DNA from: Cordylochernes scorpioides
Lineage: Eukaryota > Arthropoda > Arachnida > Pseudoscorpiones > Chernetidae
DNA: 64,000 nucleotides
Assembly: GCA_030710605.1 (NCBI GenBank)
Contig: CP092886.1
Span: 52,967,862-53,031,861 of the forward strand
Reading direction: 5' to 3'
Position numbers and translations under genes: made by a program. Shown here piece by piece: positions 33,076-43,640 of this stretch. Within the stretch, counting starts at the first letter, position 1, and every line of letters starts with the position of its first letter. The notes under the pieces were generated by a model that was not told the DNA's origin, made no database searches, and worked only from the letters and a program-made list of their open reading frames with translations.

Positions 33076-34911
33076 TTAAGAGAAATTATAGAAAGTTGAT
33101 TTCATAAATGGATATTTCCATTTATTTTTTTTTATATATTTTATAATTGATATACTGTTGAAATATTTTACTTGTTTGATACTAAATTTGTTTTTAATAA
33201 ATTCCATGTTTAAATTTTTAACATCTTCTATGAAATTATCTAATATATTATTTATTCTATAAAATCTTAGAAACTGACCATAATATATACCCTTACAGCA
33301 ATTTAATGATATATTAGAATTCATATTACAGTATTTTATAATATTGAAATTATAATTACTCTTTTTATTATAAACTCTAACAGCACTATTTGTAAGGTCT
33401 ATATTCAAGTCTAAAAAGTTAACTTTTTTGTTTCTATAAATTTTTTCATTGTTCTTAAGTTTCAAGTATTTAGGATATATTTCAGGTATTAATTTTTTAA
33501 ACTGTGGATTATTAAATATTATTATGTCATCTACATATCGGAATATTTGCCAATTAATATTATTTTGTAGAAAGTATTCTCTTTCGTACCAGAACAATAT
33601 TAAATTGGCTAATAATGGACTAGAAGAAGTTCCCATGGGAACGCCTTCTGATTGAATATATATTTTATTTTTAAATTCTATATAGTTAAAATTTAAAAAT
33701 GTTTCCAGTAGAGTTTTTGCTGTTTTAAGATCTAATTTAAATGTTTTATATCTGTTATGAATAATTTTAATGTAGAAAGTTTTGTCATTAATGAATTCAT
33801 TAAATAAATTGGTTATTTTATTATTTAGATCTCTTAAATTTATTTTAGAATATAGGTCCTCAAAGTCAAATGTGTGTACTGTTTCAATGTTTGTCCAATT
33901 GTTCATTAAATAATTAATGATTTTTTTATTTGAGTCGATAAATTTATAATTATATTTATTAGTTAATTTATTTATAATAAATTGTAGTGTTGAAGCTAAT
34001 TGTATATCAATATTTTTTATGACTGAATTTATACCAGATGTGATTGTTCTGAAAGAAATAGGTTTTTTGTGTAGTTTAGGAATTATATAGAACTTTGGTA
34101 TGTTTGGATTTTTGTGGTTATTATAAATATTTAGTGAATTTTCAACATTTTTGATGTCTTTTTTGATTTTTGTGCCTGTAGTTCTAGCAAAAGTGTATTT
34201 ATGATTATTATCAATTTCCTTTTTAGTATATCGTGGTATAGATTTTTACAAATTAAAGATAAATTATTGGAACATTTATCTATAGGAGTGATAATATAGT
34301 CCTTCTGTAAATTAATTATATTTTCTTTAAAAGAAGGAATGTCTGAATTAGGTTTTGTGTATTTAAGTGTATTATTATAATAATTTATAATTTCCTTTTT
34401 AATATTATGTTTCCATTCCAGAAAAGTAAATTCTGGAATACTGTATTTTATACTAGTTTTATTTATGAAAATATCTATATCTTTTAATATAGATTTAATT
34501 GTATTATTATAATTGTGTTTAATTTGAGGTATATATTTATACCCTTTATTTAAAATTTCTTGATATTCTGGATTTAAAAAAGAAAAATTGCTAGTTAATA
34601 TATGACCTGAGAACTTATATTTATCAATATAGTTGTTGCAATTACATTTAATTTTTTTAAAATTTGCCAAATTATTAATAAATTGGTTATAATTACAAAC
34701 TAAATTACCTATATTTTTGTTGTATCTCCAGATTGTTTTGAAATTTAAATTTTTTATAGGGAAAAGATTATTGATGATTTGGTTATTAAAAATATCATTA
34801 AATTTAATATGATTAAATAAATTGTTATTAAATTTAATGATAATATTAATGTTATTAGTAGCTTGTTTAATTTTTCTGTATTTAAAGATGTCGTGTGTGA
34901 TATCTATTAAT
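33076..34911 (-). pseudogene. Penelope-type reverse transcriptase without C-terminal GIY-YIG (Naiad-like?)
   Basis: Minus-strand frames 34911 to 34131 and 33906 to 33076, with a frame change between them, make one RT. The N-terminal part has IKCNCNNYIDKYKFSGHILT (a Cys-X-Cys...His region) and KDYIITPIDKCSNNLSLICK. Near 34050-34100 lies KFYIIPKLHKKPISFRTI, the FYGLPKIHK-type motif of Penelope RTs. The palm follows: FDFEDLYSKI (first Asp), EGVPMGTSSSPLLANLI, RYVDDIIIFN (catalytic YVDD) and KVNFLDLNID. The ORF ends at 33076 with no GIY-YIG domain. Its 5' end is cut exactly at the palindrome junction (34911/34912), so an N-terminal endonuclease could have been lost. That would suit the Naiad group, whose endonuclease precedes the RT. 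Group assignment is inference. Confidence 0.75.
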
Positions 34912-35302
34912 CTTGAAACTTAAGAACAATGAAAAAATTTATAGAAACAAAAAAGTTAACTTTTTAGACTTGAATATAGACCCTACAAATAGTGCTGTTA
35001 GAGTTTATAATAAAAAGAGTAATTATAATTTCAATATTATAAAATACTGTAATATGAATTCTAATATATCATTAAATTGCTGTAAGGGTATATATTATGG
35101 TCAGTTTCTAAGATTTTATAGAATAAATAATATATTAGATAATTTCATAGAAGATGTTAAAAATTTAAACATGGAATTTATTAAAAACAAATTTAGTATC
35201 AAACAAGTAAAATATTTCAACAGTATATCAATTATAAAATATATTAAAAAAAATAAATGGAAATATCCATTTATGAAATCAACTTTCTATAATTTCTCTT
35301 AA
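34912..35302 (+). pseudogene. Inverted copy of the RT C-terminus
   Basis: The plus-strand frame of 130 codons equals the last 130 residues of the RT at 33076-33466 with one substitution, and ends in the same MKSTFYNFS plus stop. It starts abruptly at the palindrome junction and has no promoter or start of its own. Confidence 0.9.
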
Positions 35303-36542
35303 TAATAACTAATACAAATTTATAATATTTAACAGTTAATTAAACTTTGATTAAATAACTGATTAAAAGATTTTTTCACAAGATTTTTAAAGTGTTATAG
35401 TATATAGTTCATTTTGTTTAATCTCCAATTTCTGGGGAGGAAAATGGAGGTTAAATAAAGGTGAATTTGCACAATTAATAGCTTTATTAAACTCTTATAA
35501 TTTGCCTTTTTAAAGGAATATTAAAAGATGAATAAGTGTTGAATCAGTTATTTAGATATAACTAACTGTAAAGATTATGAAATTCAGCTTTCTTCCCTTA
35601 ACTATTTTTCCTTTCTTCTTTAATTTTCTTGTTTTTCAAAAAATTCTGAATAAATGGTCTAAATTTGAAATGTCCCCCCCCCCCCCCGCAACATGTGTCA
35701 GCCAGAAATAGATATTCACAATGGAGGACGCCACGGTCGAGGTAGGTTTACAGTTTGAATTTGTTAACACTTGTATCTGTTATATATGTTCATTTAAATA
35801 TTTCACTGAAACAACTTAATATTAACACATAAAATCCGGTTTAAAAGAGATCTATGACATAATAAAGAAGGGGTGAAATGTCGTTGGGCTTTTATCTGAA
35901 GATCCCCGGTCCAGCAGATCTCTTTTTCCAATTTATTTCAATTTAAAGTTTTTTGTGTATGTCTGGTCTACCATTAGGGTTTCAAAACATAATATCCAAA
36001 CTTATAACGAATGTTAATTCATACTATAGATATATTACTAAATACAACTATTTATAATCATATTATAAAATAAAAAAAAACCTTTAAAAATCTTTAAAAA
36101 AAAAAGGATAAAATATAAAATTATAAAAATATATATATATATATACTAACAATCTTATCTACCTTCTTTACAAAACTTTTTTTTTCTTTATTATTAGTTT
36201 GATTAAAAGTGCATGGTTCTGTCTTTCTCTCTTTTTTCTAACTATTATATATATTTTTACTTCGATTATTCTATATATAGGATTAGAGTATGTCTAAATG
36301 ACGTGTAAAAGCCGATGTAATAGACGTTACGTTGTTAATTTTTATTGTTATTAATTATAAATATATAATTAACTTGATGATGTATTAGAAGTAAAGGATT
36401 TTTTTTTCTCTCTCTATCTACAAATTAATAACATTTTACAAATTTTATAATTTGAATTTAAATGATCATAATAGTGAAGATAATCTTAATACAAAACTGG
36501 ACTATAAAATTAAATAACTATTTATTATTATAATATATATAT

Positions 36543-37163
36543 ATATATATATTTTTATAAATTTATATTTTATCCTTTTTTTTTATGATTTTTTAAATTT
36601 TTTAATTTTAAAATATGAATATAAATAGTTGTATTTAGTAATATATCTATAATATGAATTAACTTTTGTTATAAGTTTGGTTATTATGTTTTGAAACCCT
36701 AATGTTAGACCAGACATATACAAAAAAATTTAAATTGAAATAATTATTGGAAAAAGAGATCTGCTGGACCGGGAATTCTCAAATAGAAGTCCAGCTGGCA
36801 TTTCATCCCTTCTCTATTATGTCAATAGATCTCTTTTCAACCGGATTTTATGTGTTAATATTAAGTTACTTCAGTGAAACATTTATATGAACAGATATAA
36901 CAAATACAAGTGTTAACAAATTCCAACTGTAAACCTACCTCGTCCGCGACATCCTCCTCTGTAAATAGCTATTTCTGGATGACACATGCTGCGGGGGGGG
37001 GCATATGTCCTTCCTTCAAAATTAGACCGCTTATTCTGAAATTTTAGAACAACAAGACAACCAAAGAAGAAAGAAAAAATAGTTAAGGGGAGAAAGACAA
37101 ACTTTATAATCTTCACAGTTAAATATATCAATATAACTGATTCTACACTTATTCATCTTTCAT
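36543..37163 (-). mobile_element. Third, diverged copy of the element's 3' end
   Basis: Matches 32243-32870 in direct orientation with many substitutions and indels. Shared blocks include GAGATCTGCTGGACCGG and ACAAGTGTTAACAAATTC. It stops before the RT, so it is a 5'-truncated copy of the same retroelement family, as target-primed insertion would leave. It abuts the right palindrome arm across a (TA)n tract. Confidence 0.8.
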
Positions 37164-37316
37164 ATATACATATATGTACATATTTCTCTTATAACTTTAT
37201 AAACACTCTCGAATTCGTTTATTTATTGTAAAACCGAGTACATGTTAGGATCATTCTAATTGTGTGAGTCGAGAGAGATAGAGATAACGCGGCGCGATAT
37301 GAAAACTATTATTCTT

Positions 37317-37573
37317 CAAATTAAAGATACTTCGGCCAGTAAATTATATAATTTTTATATAAAATTATTTATAGCTACAAGGGTCACTCCAAAATATTTG
37401 CAATCACTTATTTTCATTAAACCTGCAACTTTCAAATTTTCAGAGTTTCTCAAAGAATATTTTAACGCTTTGCTAAATGTTTTAATTTTTGTTCGCTCCT
37501 GACGAGAACAATAGATTTTTGTCGAAACGTCGAGACAATAAAAATATTTACTGGCCGAAGTATCTTTAATTTG
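37317..37573 (+). mobile_element. Short element with 28-bp inverted ends and hammerhead-like core
   Basis: Inverted ends of 28 bp lie at 37317-37344 and 37546-37573 (CAAATTAAAGATACTTCGGC and complement). The interior is AT-rich, and a hammerhead-like core sits just inside the right end (37491-37539). The 80-codon open frame at 37260-37502 is not recognised. Inverted ends plus a ribozyme-like core resemble two Penelope pLTRs in inverted orientation. Confidence 0.6.
37491..37539 (+). ncRNA. Possible hammerhead ribozyme with minimal helix III
   Basis: CTGACGA is at 37499-37505, GAAA at 37524-37527, and ACGTC (helix III nucleotides plus cleavage C) at 37527-37531. Helix II pairs 37506-37511 with 37519-37523, allowing one bulged A and a TAGATTT loop. 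Stem I gives three pairs (37496-37498 with 37532-37534), an internal loop, then three more. Helix III has no loop (ACGT), so it could close only in a dimer. The core is complete but the stems are weak, so activity is uncertain. Confidence 0.5.
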
Positions 37574-38005
37574 AATAATTATGAATGCCGGCTAGGCAGC
37601 CTCTAACTTTACGATAAAAACTACTATGTTCAAAATCCAGTATATCCTCGATTCACTGGCAATCAGGGAACGCACAGCAACTATCGTCAAGTCAATAAAT
37701 TTTTACCTCGGGTAGTGTGTTCATTCAAAATTCAAAAAGTTGTAATTAGAAACATCAGCGATGCGCAGCAATTTATTTTTATTCACTATTGCGCATGTGC
37801 TGCATTGTTTTTCAGCAGCCACTTCTTATTGGTCGACGTCACAATTTGATGGATCATTTTTCTGCCCTCACCACCCTCCAACCTCTATATATCTAAATTA
37901 TCTATATTTAAATGAAGAGACAACACAAATAAATTAAGAGTAGACGAAGTTTAATTTTCACGTCCTTTAATAATTTTATTTTAAAATCCAATCAAGAAAA
38001 AAATA
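37574..38005. other. Unassigned intergenic stretch
   Basis: No gene or repeat identified. It lies downstream of the 38031-39008 frame and may include its 3' flank. Confidence 0.5.
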
Positions 38006-38011
38006 TTTATT
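38006..38011 (-). terminator. Possible polyadenylation signal
   Basis: AATAAA on the minus strand, about 20 nt past the TAA stop of the 38031-39008 frame. Confidence 0.45.
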
Positions 38012-38030
38012 ACGCTTGGTAATAAATTAT

Positions 38031-39008
38031 TTAGCGATATTCCTTCCGGGAATGCTCCTCGTTACGATCCTGGGCTTTGGTCTTGAGTGCATCAGGATCT
38101 TGTTCCCCAGCCATAGCTCTCTTGAAGTAGCTAATTTCTTCAGGGATGTCTTTGATCGGCCCTGAAGTCCTAGTTTGGCCTCGAGTCTTCATATCTGCAG
38201 CCCATTTTATTTTGGTGGGATCCAGATCTAAACCCATGTCTTGGAATGCGGCGGAAGACGGGTGTCTTTCTTGATATCCTTTAGCCATAGCCATCTCCCT
38301 GTAGACGCCCCCTTGGCCTCTAACGTCTTTGTAATCCGAAGAAGGGCGTTGCTCACGAGGATCTCCAGTTCTCGCCATCTCTCTGTAGAAAGCCACCAGG
38401 TGCTCGCTTGGAGGAGGAACTGCTCTGGCTCGGTACTGCGAGCGTCGGGTAAGGTAGGTTCTGTCGAACCGAACATCACAGGGAGTTCTTTCTTCGGCAG
38501 GCTTGGAACTCCACGGTCTTGGGTCAGTCTTCCCATAGTACTGCGGCTCCATTGGATCCTTCGCAAATACATTTTCTTTCTTCATAGGAATCGGCAGGCC
38601 AAATTTAGCTCTTGCGTAACCTGGCCGAACATAAGGCGCACTTGAAACTCTTGGTCTAATGTCCAGGTTTTCTACAGACAAATTCTCGTATTCGGAACAT
38701 AGCTTCCTATAATCATTCGGGAGATTGTCAGATGTTATTGGCTCAAAATTTGAGGTGACACCTTTTTGGGGGTCGCTGTCGTCAAAGGCTAAATATTCGC
38801 AGATTTCGAAAGTAGCATCGTCTGCGGGTTCAGTGACATTTGACCCGGAGCCCAATTTCTCTACAGTGATGAGAGAATCCAAAGAGTTAACATTCTTTTT
38901 GTCACCATGACTTGACATTGGGGAGTTTTCGATTTTTGAATCTCTTTCAAAGTATCCTGAGTATTTATTTATATCTTCTTTGGATCCAGAATTACCTCGT
39001 TGAGACAT
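38031..39008 (-). CDS. Unrecognised host-like protein, 325 residues
   Basis: An uninterrupted frame of 325 codons from ATG at 39008 to TAA. I do not recognise it. The open frame continues 20 codons upstream without an ATG, to a possible splice acceptor (TTTGCTGCAG near 39082), so this may be the last exon of a longer gene. The protein is hydrophilic, rich in Arg, Pro, Ser and Asp, with no signal peptide or membrane segment. It contains two similar segments, FYREMARTGDPREQRPSSD and VYREMAMAKGYQERHPSS, and a weaker third (YFKRAMAGEQDPD), suggesting a degenerate internal repeat. An acidic first third (DDATFEICEYLAFDDSDP) precedes a basic middle. Base composition is richer in GC than its surroundings and no transposon motif is present, which favours a genuine host gene or retrocopy. 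Confidence 0.6.
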   Translation of the reverse strand: MSQRGNSGSKEDINKYSGYFERDSKIENSPMSSHGDKKNVNSLDSLITVEKLGSGSNVTEPADDATFEICEYLAFDDSDPQKGVTSNFEPITSDNLPNDYRKLCSEYENLSVENLDIRPRVSSAPYVRPGYARAKFGLPIPMKKENVFAKDPMEPQYYGKTDPRPWSSKPAEERTPCDVRFDRTYLTRRSQYRARAVPPPSEHLVAFYREMARTGDPREQRPSSDYKDVRGQGGVYREMAMAKGYQERHPSSAAFQDMGLDLDPTKIKWAADMKTRGQTRTSGPIKDIPEEISYFKRAMAGEQDPDALKTKAQDRNEEHSRKEYR

Positions 39009-39082
39009 TTTCTTCCTATTAGTTACAATCTTAGCTGGCGAAGAATTTATATTTTGCGATACAAACACAATCTTGTTAACTG

Positions 39083-39860
39083 CAGCAAATCTCGTTTATG
39101 AATAAAATTAAACAATCTAACTTTGATATTAGCGCGAGCTCGTGCTCCCCCCATTTTAAGAAATTTTAATATATCAATTATTTTAGTAGAATTAATATTT
39201 TTAATTAATAAATCATATATATTCTAATATATTTCAGATATTTGGAATATCAATTTCTAGAGAAAATGTAGGTAAAAATATAGACATAAAACAATGTTGT
39301 TTTAAAAGAAGCCTATAGCACTTTTTATTCCGAAATTAAATAAACCTTTCTCGCTGTAATCAATAACAAATTAAAAAACTATTCTTGGTTAAGTTTTAAA
39401 TTTCTAAACGAAACCTTCTTACAATCCAATAAAGTGCTAGTGTACAAAGTAAATAAAGGGATTAATTCTATTTTATGCCATTTGTCAACGGCCATTTTTA
39501 ATAAAATATTCTTCTAAAAGTTTGAAGCTGCATTTGAGGCAAACGAATTGGAAAAGCAAAATAAAAATATTTCTAGCGCCACTGGACTCATAAATGATGC
39601 GTTCAGGCAATGATCTGCTCTTCCCTGTAATTATAATAAATTTCAAATCAGGCATGCATTCTCTAATTGATAGCTATGCAAATTTGTTCAACAACGAATG
39701 GCGTTTGTTTGAAAGGTGTGGAGAAATCGACTTTTAAAGAGAAAAAAGATGTAACTGCTGTATTTTGCAAATATAGGAGTCTGCCATTTTCTTCAAAAAG
39801 AAAGTTCTGCCATTTTCTTCAAAAAAGAAAGTCGAAGTAGATGACATGTTCTTGAGATTA
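39083..39860. other. AT-rich stretch with a short duplicated motif
   Basis: No gene identified. At about 39780-39831 a 26-28 bp unit containing TCTGCCATTTTCTTCAAAAA is tandemly duplicated. It may be an intron or upstream region of the 38031-39008 gene. Confidence 0.5.
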
Positions 39861-39865
39861 TCGGG

Positions 39866-40105
39866 AAGTACGGAATTCTCGACCTGTCAAGAGCGTACAG
39901 GCAGTTAGGTAATAGTATAAGAATAGGACAAGGCAGTAGTGAATATCAACACTACGACAGGGTTGTTTGCGTTTAAAAGACTGCGGTATGAATAAACTGC
40001 GGCTCCGAATAAGTTTCAAAGAATCATGGATAATATGGTCGCCGTTATGTCCGGAGTGGCGTGCTACATTGATGACATATTGATACAGGAAAATATCCCA
40101 GGGAT
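39866..40105 (+). pseudogene. Gypsy reverse transcriptase fragment
   Basis: The plus strand reads ILDLSRAYRQL (first catalytic Asp region), then after stops APNKFQRIMDNM and VACYIDDILI. The last blocks are the same RT type as the Gypsy at 15044-15271. About 80 codons survive, with several stops. It has no LTR and sits directly upstream of the Penelope element. Confidence 0.75.
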
Positions 40106-40149
40106 CATGAAACGAACTCAGGACTGATTTTGTTTTCTAATATATGCTC

Positions 40150-41903
40150 AAAACATCAAAACACTTTAGTCAATCTTTCTAACTAATCAATTACACCCAA
40201 TGCTACGAGACTTTTATCAAACCTAATAAATTATGTTGCGTCTCGAAAGATTGATATACCCAGGACTTTAGCTACTATTGAAAATTCTATAAAACTTTTA
40301 CTAGTTCAAAATAAGGTCAAAATAAGATTAGAGGTTACACCAATAATTTAAAAAAATGGAACTACAAAATAAAACTAATTTAAATCTAGAAAAAAGACAG
40401 GCTATCAAATCATTAAAACATAATAAAGATATTAATATAACACCTTCAGACAAAGGAAGAAACACAGTAATTATGAACACAACAGATTACAACAATAAAA
40501 TTTGTCAATTACTTCAAGAAGATGAAACTTATGAACATCTAACCAAAAATGTATTATCTAATCTCACTAAGAAATTTAATAAAAAAAAAAACTCAACAAA
40601 ATAATACGTGTACACAAACCAGAGAAGAAAACCTTCGAAAATTTAAAAGCACAAGACACTAATCTACCTCACTTTTATGGGCTTCCGTTACTCCCTATTG
40701 TGTCATATGCTGGCTCATCACTTTACCCTCTAACAAAATTTATTTCTCCCATTATCTCTTCACTTCAGAAATTACTCCCCCCACACTGTCCCAAATTCAA
40801 CAGTAGCTGTTGAGAAAATCCAAAACCTTTCAATCTCTAATCAAAGCCGAATGGTATCATTCGACGTCGAATCTTTATACACTTCAATTCCACATGATGA
40901 AGCAATTTTAACTCAAAAATTTATTGAAACCCATCAACGCTCTGTTCTTCCTTTTTCATCTGAAGCTTGGATAGAATTAATTAAACTTTGCTTAGAATAT
41001 AATTATTTCAACTATAAAGACCAATTCTTCAGACAAATTAAAGGCCTGCCGATGGGCAACCCTATTTCATCGGCTTTGGCAAATATCTTCATGAATCAAT
41101 TTGATCAATTTGTTACAGAATCAAAACATTTAAAAATTATTTTTTGGCAAAGAGAGATATATAGAAGACATTTTTTGTATAACTGAATCAGAAATTTCAA
41201 TCTTTCCAAAATTTTTGAATAATCTAAAACCATTTTTGAAGTTCACACACGAAATTGAAAAAAATCAATTCTCTGGGATTTTTAGATATTCAAATTAAGA
41301 GAAAACAAAATAAAATTGAAACTAGTATTTATAGAAAGTCTACCCACACTCTCTCTCTCTCTGTAAACTACCTAAATTTCCATTCTTTCGGCCCAGTCCA
41401 TCACAAAACTTCTGTAATAAACACTCTCTCTAAAAGATTAACTACACATTGCTCAATGAAAAATGATGAAAATATGGAGAGAAATAGAATTTTTAGAGAC
41501 CTAAAAAACAATGATTACCCAGAAAAATTTATTAAAAATAACCTTTATAAACCTAAATTTGTACAATCAAGCAACAGCTCTGATCAATCAAAAAAGTTTT
41601 ATTACACCCTCCCTTACAGCTACGGCTCTGAACGCATTGCCAGAGTCTTAAAGAGAAACAATATAATTGATACATATATATAAATCTTCATTCAATTTGA
41701 AAAAATTCCTACGCACCCAGACACCAAAAAAAATTGCAAATTAAAAAACAGAAACAATGTAATTTACAAAATACCATGTAATGATTGCCCCGCCAAATAC
41801 ATAGGAGAAACAAGCAAGCCTCTAACACAAATCTGGTTTAAGAAATTATAATCCATTATCACTCCTTGTAGACCACGCTTTGAAAAACAATCACACACCG
41901 GAC
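40150..41903 (+). pseudogene. Penelope-like element, RT and first part of GIY-YIG endonuclease
   Basis: The plus strand carries, in several frames: RKIDIPRTLATIENSI (N-terminal linker), RQAIKSLKHNKDINITPSDK (40356-40604), HFYGLPLLPIVSYAGSS, then the RT palm at 40851-41186 (SFDVESLYTSIPHDEA, KGLPMGNPISSALANIF). The catalytic box reads RYIEDIFCI where YVDD is expected, so the first catalytic Asp of the pair is replaced by Glu. RT-thumb sequence follows (FLDIQIKRKQNKIETSIYRK, PYSYGSERIARVLKRNNII), then VIYKIPCNDCPAKYIGETSK, the GIY-YIG start with zinc-binding Cys pair. At 41903 the frame is cut by Copia inside NNHTPDF. The last 55 codons lie at 54123-54289. Frameshifts and the YIED change make it inactive. 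Confidence 0.9.
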
Positions 41904-42146
41904 TGTTGTGGGTCGGTGATGCAAAAGAACAGTCAAATAAGTGATTTTATAAATATAATATTATTATTAGTTATAAGGATATATATGTTGACAAAAGAAT
42001 AGCAACCGCACACAGCAGTTGAACAAAGGTAGGCTAAAAGACTATATACAAGATGACGGCGGCAGGAAGGGGGGTGGGGCCGTTCCCATTGGTCAGTTAT
42101 CTTCATGCAGCGCCGCCACGCGGCCGCGTCCACGCTTCTCTCATCA
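41904..42146 (-). repeat. Copia 3' LTR, 243 bp
   Basis: Plus-strand text begins TGTTGTGGGTCGG and ends CTCTCATCA. It is followed by TTCCCCCACTGAAG, the complement of the polypurine tract AGTGGGGGAA. Confidence 0.95.
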
Positions 42147-42570
42147 TTCCCCCACTGAAGCGCTGGACTGGAGAACAGTTCATGAAGTCACAGGCGTTCT
42201 TGTGAGCCACTTTGCTCAGGGTCTTGGTGAAGACGTCGGCCAGGTTCTCCTTTGTAGGGATGTAGACAATCTTGATCTCTCCGCTAATTATTCTTTCACT
42301 GACGTGATGGTATCTTATGTCAATGTGTTTGGATCTGTTGTTCTCCACATTATTTTTGGAAAAATCTATAGCGGATCTATTATCGCAATGAATTATCAAG
42401 GGAAAGGCAAAATTCGATAAGAACTTTAATTCTTTCAAGATGGTAGCGATCCAAACTGCTTCCTTAGTGGTCTGGGATAGCGCTAAATATTCTGCCTCCA
42501 TTGTGGAAAGTGAGACACACTTCTGTTTGCTAGTCTTCCATATGACTAAGGAATGTCCTATAGTGATAGC
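42147..42570 (-). CDS. Copia RNase H C-terminal part
   Basis: Continues the Copia polyprotein after the BEL insertion: SLVIWKTSKQKCVSLSTMEA (RNase H catalytic Glu), IIHCDNRSAIDFSKN (catalytic Asp), HIDIRYHHVSE and TKENLADVFTKTLS, the standard Copia C-terminus. Its frame joins the 5' part across the duplicated ATAGC. The open frame runs on into the LTR to 42103 before a stop. Confidence 0.9.
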
Positions 42571-43570
42571 TGTTAAGAACGGGGTAATTAAAAAAGCTCG
42601 TGGAGGAAAAGAAAAATTCTGAACGCTCCACAAACCCCCTTTTTAACAAAATAAAAACTTTAACCTAAAGTTTGATATTGTTTTGGGCTGCCTTGGGTGT
42701 TCAAGCAAGAAAAAAGGAAGACAACAAAAAGGTTACACATATAAAGTTTTGTTTAATGTTAGCTATAAAATGAAGGATAAAAAAATATATGAAAACTTAT
42801 TATTTTTGTATATTCCGAATTTTTGCATGCAACTTAAATGTTTTTTAACAAAAGAAAATATATAATGATGATATTGACGAAAATAGAAAAAAAACTTAGT
42901 AAAAATAAGAAAAAGAAAAATACTACAAAATATGCTAGATTAACATAAAAAATATATCAATTTTTAGGAAATAAAAGCATGTGAGAGAGTGCTCACCAAA
43001 AAACAGTTCCTCTCAGTTGTTAGGTCGGCTTGCCCGAGCCCCCCTGCCTTGGAAGCACAATTTCGTCTGTCCTCGACGAACTTCCTGGAATCTTCAGATG
43101 AAGCACAATTCGTCGCTCTTGACGTACTCCAACCACTATGCGAATCTCTCAACGATTCGTCTCGGCTTCACCTTTCTTTGAGATGTCAGCCACTCAGTCC
43201 CTTCTCAGACCGCTTGTATGGTCGTTTATGGAAGATGGACGAAGATCCCGGAGCTCCTCTTGGGCAAGCCCCCGCGAGGATTTTTTCTTGTCTTGTCGGC
43301 ACAACTGTGACACCAACTCTGGCGCCCGCGCCCTGACCTTTTTGACCCCTCCGCCCCTCCAATTGGTCGGTGGGTACTTTGGACGGTCCATCCGGCCGGT
43401 GGACGCTTACATTCTCTCGGCAAGGGGGGGCCGGTGTGTGAAAAGAGGAGAAGAAACAGCAAAAAATAGATTCCCCTTCGCTGAGGGGTCAGACACACAA
43501 AAAACCAAAAATATGAAAAAATAGTTGTAATATTTACATATATACATACAATATTCCATGAGTTCTAACA
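42571..43570 (-). repeat. BEL/Pao 3' LTR, 1000 bp
   Basis: Followed at 43571 by TACCCCCACCTTTTCTTTG, the complement of a polypurine tract (AAAAGGTGGGGG). Open frames inside (for example 42989-43336) occur in both LTRs and have no recognisable domain. Confidence 0.93.
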
Positions 43571-43640
43571 TACCCCCACCTTTTCTTTGTGTGAAAACAC
43601 AAAAAAAAAAAACAAGGAAATGTGCTCTCCCTTTCTTTTG

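Larger units (their letters stand above)
31846..36532. repeat. Giant inverted repeat, two 1621-bp arms, 1445-bp spacer
   Basis: Left arm 31846-33466 is the reverse complement of right arm 34912-36532; paired positions sum to 68378 throughout. The arms are almost identical (one coding substitution, Leu versus Pro, is visible near 33400/34980), so the inversion-duplication is young or homogenised. The arms contain an AT-rich terminal unit, a 3' untranslated region and the RT C-terminus. The spacer holds the rest of the RT. Confidence 0.95.

Noticed and set aside
42989..43524. Open frames of 115-140 codons in the BEL LTRs (also 49405-50064)
   Set aside because: Present because both LTRs are nearly identical; they overlap one another in several frames and have no domain.
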